Source: Pelagophyceae sp. CCMP2097 (lineage: Eukaryota; Sar; Pelagophyceae). From it: a stretch of 11,972 bases of DNA. The position numbers and the translations under genes are program-made. Location of the stretch: positions 18,277-30,248 of the forward strand of contig MU657180.1 in the NCBI GenBank assembly GCA_026770575.1, given 5' to 3'. The stretch's first letter is position 1. Every line of letters starts with the position of its first letter. Shown piece after piece: positions 8,901 through 11,972 of this stretch. The notes below the pieces were generated by a model. It did no database searches and was not told the origin of the DNA. It worked only from the letters and a program-made list of their open reading frames with translations.

Positions 8901-11671
8901 GGAGGGTTCTTGGCGGCGACCCGTCTCTTGCGTCGGAACCCTGCTTGGCATCGTCTTCTTTGGAAAAAGGCCCCCGCAAGTGGCATTCGAGGGACCGTGG
9001 AAGGACATGCCGGCAAGAGCCGGGAGCGTGGCGACGGTCCTTGCGTGGCATTCGGCCGGACAAGCGGCCCCGAGCCTTGCAGGCGCCCGTTCTCAGACCC
9101 GGTGTTTGCTGGGATGGAGTTTCCGGGTCGGCACTGGATTCCGCAGAACCGAATTCCGACGCGTCGGCATCCGAATTCCTTGGGGTTGTTGCCAGACGCG
9201 CGGGGTCGGCCTTCAACGCGGCCCGCTCGTTGAACCCCCTTTATTGCCGCACCCGTCCCTGGTCTGCCAATCTGAAGCGCTCGAGGCCATGCTTGACCTG
9301 TTCGAATCCCCTCACTTTGCCCTTTTGCCCCAACCTTGGGATGCCCTTGGAATCGCCCCACGTACCCAATGGCCATGGCCTGCGACTGGAATTCGACGAA
9401 GTCTTGCGTGTAGTCGCCGTCGTAAAACTTCCAACTCCCTTTGCGTTGGATGTTCAACACGGACGGGATCTGCCAGAGAGCGTAAGTGACCTAGGCATAC
9501 CTCGGAAAGACGTATGCGCGGAAAGACCAAGACGGACGGACGGCTCTTTCGGGCCGCCCCCCGGTGCTTGTGCAAGACGCGGCCGTTGGGACGTAGCCGC
9601 CCCCCCACTGCGCGTATCCCAAGTCCTCGAGCCGACCGGCCACAAAGCTCATGTGCGTCTTTCGGGTCATCCACGCCGCGACGTAGACCTCGTGCCACGG
9701 CGACTCGAGGGCGACTTGTTGGAAGAAGTGACCTAAAAAGCAAAGTGACCGACCGGGAAGATGCGACGGCCGAGATGCATCGTGGGCAGGACCTCTTTCC
9801 CCTCTTTTCTTTGCTTTTCCAACCTCTTTTCCGACCATCCCCGGCGCGGTCCTGCGGCCTGCGACGGCGCACATCTGCGACTGGAGCACGGGCAGCGTGG
9901 AGGCGTTGACACCGTTTACACCCGCCAAGATGTCCGGCAGCTCGACGGATGCCATCTTCACGGAAGCGGCCATGCCCGCGCACGTCGTCGAAGCGCCGCT
10001 TCGGGTGAGGTTGCAGTATTCAAAAGCGGCCCACCACGAGACCATGTTCTCATCGAGGTGCATCGACGCGTCGTTGCGCCGATCCCGCAGAGCGTAATCG
10101 CCAATCTTCGACGCCACTTCAACGCTCAACGGCGGCGCTTCGAACTCGCCGAAATAGGCCAGCGAGCCTTCAAGGCCGAACTCGCACTTGTAGACGTAGA
10201 GCTCCGCGGAGCCGAGCGGCAGTCCGAGCGGCAGTCGAGTCATCAAGGTGGCCTCTGTCGCCTGATCAAAGGCCGTCTCGACGCGTGCGCCAACGTCGCA
10301 GCCGCCCTTGCGATTCGCCTTTGAAGAACCGCCCCATTCCTCGGCGACGTAGACCTTGGCCGCCTCGGAAGACCGCCAGCCCGCCTGTCCGCTCACCGCC
10401 CGTCCGCCCAAATCGTCCGTGGACGCAAATAAATAAAACGCCACGCTGTCCACTAACATCGTGGCGCGCGCCGTCGCATCACCGGCGGATCCCAGCGGCG
10501 CGTGGTCGTCGAACGAGAAGAGCGCTTCGCCGATTTCGGAAACGAGCGTCGAACGCGCCAGCCGCGCTGATGCGAGGGCCCCGGGCAAGACCGACGAGTC
10601 CGGAACCAAGCGCAAAGACCGGCCGCAGCCGACCCAGAGGGGGACGCCGCGGTCGTAGTTCAAAACGCTGAAGGGGTTCTGGGGGTCTAAAAGCGCCGAT
10701 GCAACTCTGGCCGACATGACGGACCGGCCGTCGGCGTTCAACAAGCCCGCCTCTAAAACTGCCGCGTTCAAAATCGCCAAAGTGCCGAATCTGGCGGCGC
10801 CGGCGTCGATGCCGCAATCTTGCAGCGCGTCGAACCCGGACGCGGCATCGTCTTGAGCGAATAGATCCGCCGCTCGCGGCCCTGCGCAGTCCACGACGCT
10901 TGCCAACGCAGTCGAGGCGTGCACCGCCCGGCGGAACTCCCAGGCTTCGCGCACTGCGTCTGGTACGAGCTCGGCTTTCACCGCCCTCGGGAAAGTGGCC
11001 GGGGACGTCAGCGCGCGTTCTATTCGAGCGAAGACCGCTCCTGAGACCTCGCCCAAGAGTCCTTCCACGCCCCACGCCGCTTCTGCTGCGATGAACTTTG
11101 GGTTGAGGATGGTGACCAGCTCGTCTTCGTCGGCGCACGGCGGTGGGTCGTCGGCGACGTGCGGATTGTACGAGGCCCGGCCCTGCATGTAAAACATGAG
11201 CCGGCAATCGTCGGCCGAGGCCGTAGGTTGGAGGTACCACCACTCCTTGAAAGAGACGGTGCTCGAATCCGCGGGCCAGGAGATGTCGTACCGATAAGAC
11301 TGCTTGACGTAGGCGTAGGGGCCTTTCTCCACCAATCGCGGTTTGAAACCCTGCCTGAGGAACTTCTTCGTATTGTCCACGTGCCACAAATAGACGAGGA
11401 ACAGGTCCGTCGCCTGGTCCTGCGAGGCGTGCTGGAAGTCGAGGTAAGTCCAATCGTTGGTGAAGTCGTCGTATTCGTTCAAAATCGCCTCAAATGCCAC
11501 TTGAGAGTCGTACATCGTCGGGAAGAGCCGTTGCGACCACAGCACCGAGAGCGAAAGGATGAAAGCGCAGCCGACGGCGACGAAGGCTTTGCCGAGGATG
11601 CGCCATTTGCCCACGAGGTGCCGTTCGCGCTTCCGGGCCATGCCCCGCGAGAGCTCAGTCGTCTTCGTCAT
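5981..11671 (-). CDS. Very large CD36/LIMP-2-family membrane protein, four exons
   Basis: Exons: 11671 to about 9793 (GT donor 9792, or a GC donor at 9858), 9732-9593 (or 9542), 9490-9366 and 8270-5981, giving 1,455-1,494 residues against roughly 470-530 for normal CD36 proteins. The N-terminus has a hydrophobic helix (about 27-45) followed by SVLWSQRLFP, then VYLWHVDNTKKFL and GFKPRLVEKGPYAYV (108-122), and a VTILNPKF block near 186, all hallmarks of the family. The C-terminal part has ARRLLFEGYVDR (about 950), NDVFRVVRWHGNSS, PAFVSLPHFY (163 residues from the end), VDVEPITGRAL, RRLQYSFRV, a final helix (IPLRLFFVAVSG onward, 44 residues from the end) and a short basic tail. Between the N-terminal and C-terminal family blocks lies an extra ectodomain of about 700 residues with many cysteines and N-x-S/T sites. 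The layout (two helices, large luminal or external loop) suggests a lipid or particle receptor or transporter; the ligand is unknown. ATG 11671 is chosen as the first Met of the basic pre-helix segment. Confidence 0.8.
8439..8685. repeat. 13-bp minisatellite, about 19 copies
   Basis: The unit is TCGAGACGGCGCC. The first five copies (8439-8503) are identical; later copies vary at the last bases (GGCCAT, GGCCCC, GGCCCA). Two units have the variant GTTTCGACGGCC (8556 and 8674), which suggests a higher-order duplication. The unit contains the palindromes CTCGAG and GGCGCC and has no stop codon in any of the six frames, so long open frames appear on both strands. Confidence 0.95.
8686..8890. repeat. 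Degenerate continuation of the 13-bp array
   Basis: Past the regular array the 13-bp step can still be followed: CCTTGGAGGGTCC, TTTGGACGGTCTC and TTCGAGCGGCCCC stand in a row (8805-8843), and TTCGAGGCGACGG begins 39 bp after the last TTCGAG. Units in 8686-8760 are 11-13 bp and start with TCGAG or TCGG. This looks like an older, decayed part of the same array. Confidence 0.55.
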
Positions 11672-11972
11672 CGTAGCCCGGAAGCCCTTCCGACTGGATA
11701 CAAGGCGGGCCCTCCCAAACGGCCCGGGCCTGCGCCGACGAGGCCGCGAGAGACGGCGCGCGCGCCTCCTCAAAGAGCCGCTTCCACTCGACCGGAGACC
11801 TCCCAGGGCTGTTTCGACCGGTCCAATCGACCGGAGACTTATGCCGGCCGATAGACTCTTTTTAGTAAATACACACTGGCGAAAACGCCGAATAAGTTCG
11901 GAAAAAAGACTTGAACACACACGAACTACTGGCGCGGTGGGCGCGCGCGGAACACTTGGGTTCACCTTTAGA
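11672..11972 (-). promoter_or_regulatory. 5' flank of the CD36-family gene
   Basis: The frame stays open upstream of ATG 11671 to the window edge, but its translation (Arg/Ser-rich) does not look like protein. It contains a short 13-bp array (11788-11839), an AT-rich block that on the minus strand reads GTATTTACTAAAAAGAG (about 11855-11872, a weak TATA-like region), and the motif TGGCGAAAACGCCG at 11877-11890 shared with the RPS20 upstream region. The exact transcription start cannot be read. Confidence 0.35.
11788..11839. repeat. Short 13-bp repeat array with TCGACCGG core
   Basis: Four consecutive 13-bp steps read TCGACCGGAGACC (11788), a decayed unit TCCCAGGGCTGTT (11801), TCGACCGGTCCAA (11814) and TCGACCGGAGACT (11827). 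Units 1 and 4 agree over 12 bases. Period and TCGA anchor match the arrays at 2345-2407 and 8439-8685. Confidence 0.7.

Larger units (their letters stand above)
8271..9365 (-). other. Minisatellite-filled intron of the CD36-family gene (1,095 nt)
   Basis: The donor ATTGG|GTACGT at 9365 and the acceptor GCGCATCTAG|GTAC ending at 8271 are both phase 2 and join FQSQAMAIG to YSSMNLTLGEAK without a break in style. The length is exactly 365 codons and contains no in-frame stop, so the frame reads straight through it. The translation is Arg/Ser/Pro-rich and repetitive, unlike both flanking exons. Confidence 0.75.

Noticed and set aside
8431..9489. 352-codon plus-strand frame and other long frames over the minisatellite
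   Set aside because: The 13-bp unit lacks stops in all six frames, so long frames there carry no evidence of coding; the minus strand has a well-supported intron at this place.
11672..11965. In-frame N-terminal extension of the CD36-family protein
   Set aside because: It is open only because of GC-rich composition and a 13-bp repeat; the basic segment and hydrophobic helix after ATG 11671 already form a complete family N-terminus.

Overview
This window looks like nuclear DNA of a GC-rich, compact-genome eukaryote, most likely a unicellular alga; a stramenopile such as a pelagophyte is my guess, not something the bases prove. The reasons are a cytosolic-type ribosomal protein S20 (uS10) gene split by a clean GT-AG intron, several other genes whose frames only join through GT-AG introns, a CD36-family membrane protein, and no bacterial operon or Shine-Dalgarno pattern.

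Layout, left to right. Bases 1-384 (+) are the 3' end of an FAD-dependent sugar-lactone oxidase gene. Bases 385-1571 hold no convincing gene but carry a strongly diverged direct duplication of about 340 bp (541-880 and 968-1305). Everything else that codes is on the minus strand. Bases 1572-1828 are two short exons encoding a hydrophobic helix and a stop codon; they are probably the last exons of the next gene. Bases 1829-2596 hold only simple repeats: a GAAAATC heptamer array, a short 13-bp array and a 16-bp TATA-containing array. Bases 2597-5166 are a polytopic membrane protein with a TIR-like domain. Its short first exon (5166-5063) lies in a different frame and sits about 60 bp below a TATA box. 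RPS20 (5786-5276, one intron) follows with a spacer of only about 110 bp. The rest is one very long CD36/LIMP-2-family gene (11671-5981), with one hydrophobic helix near each end, four exons, and a 1,095-nt intron filled by a 13-bp minisatellite.

The genes do not form an obvious pathway: an ascorbate-type oxidase, a membrane TIR-like signalling candidate, a ribosomal protein and a scavenger-receptor-like protein are simply closely packed. The two most interesting features are the TIR-like fold, which is split by two membrane helices, and the 13-bp repeat family, which recurs at three or four places with the same period and a shared TCGA anchor. All minus-strand acceptors I can assign read YTAG|GT, which helped reveal exons that simple frame reading misses. 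Splice sites are read by eye; the uncertain ones are stated in the entries.
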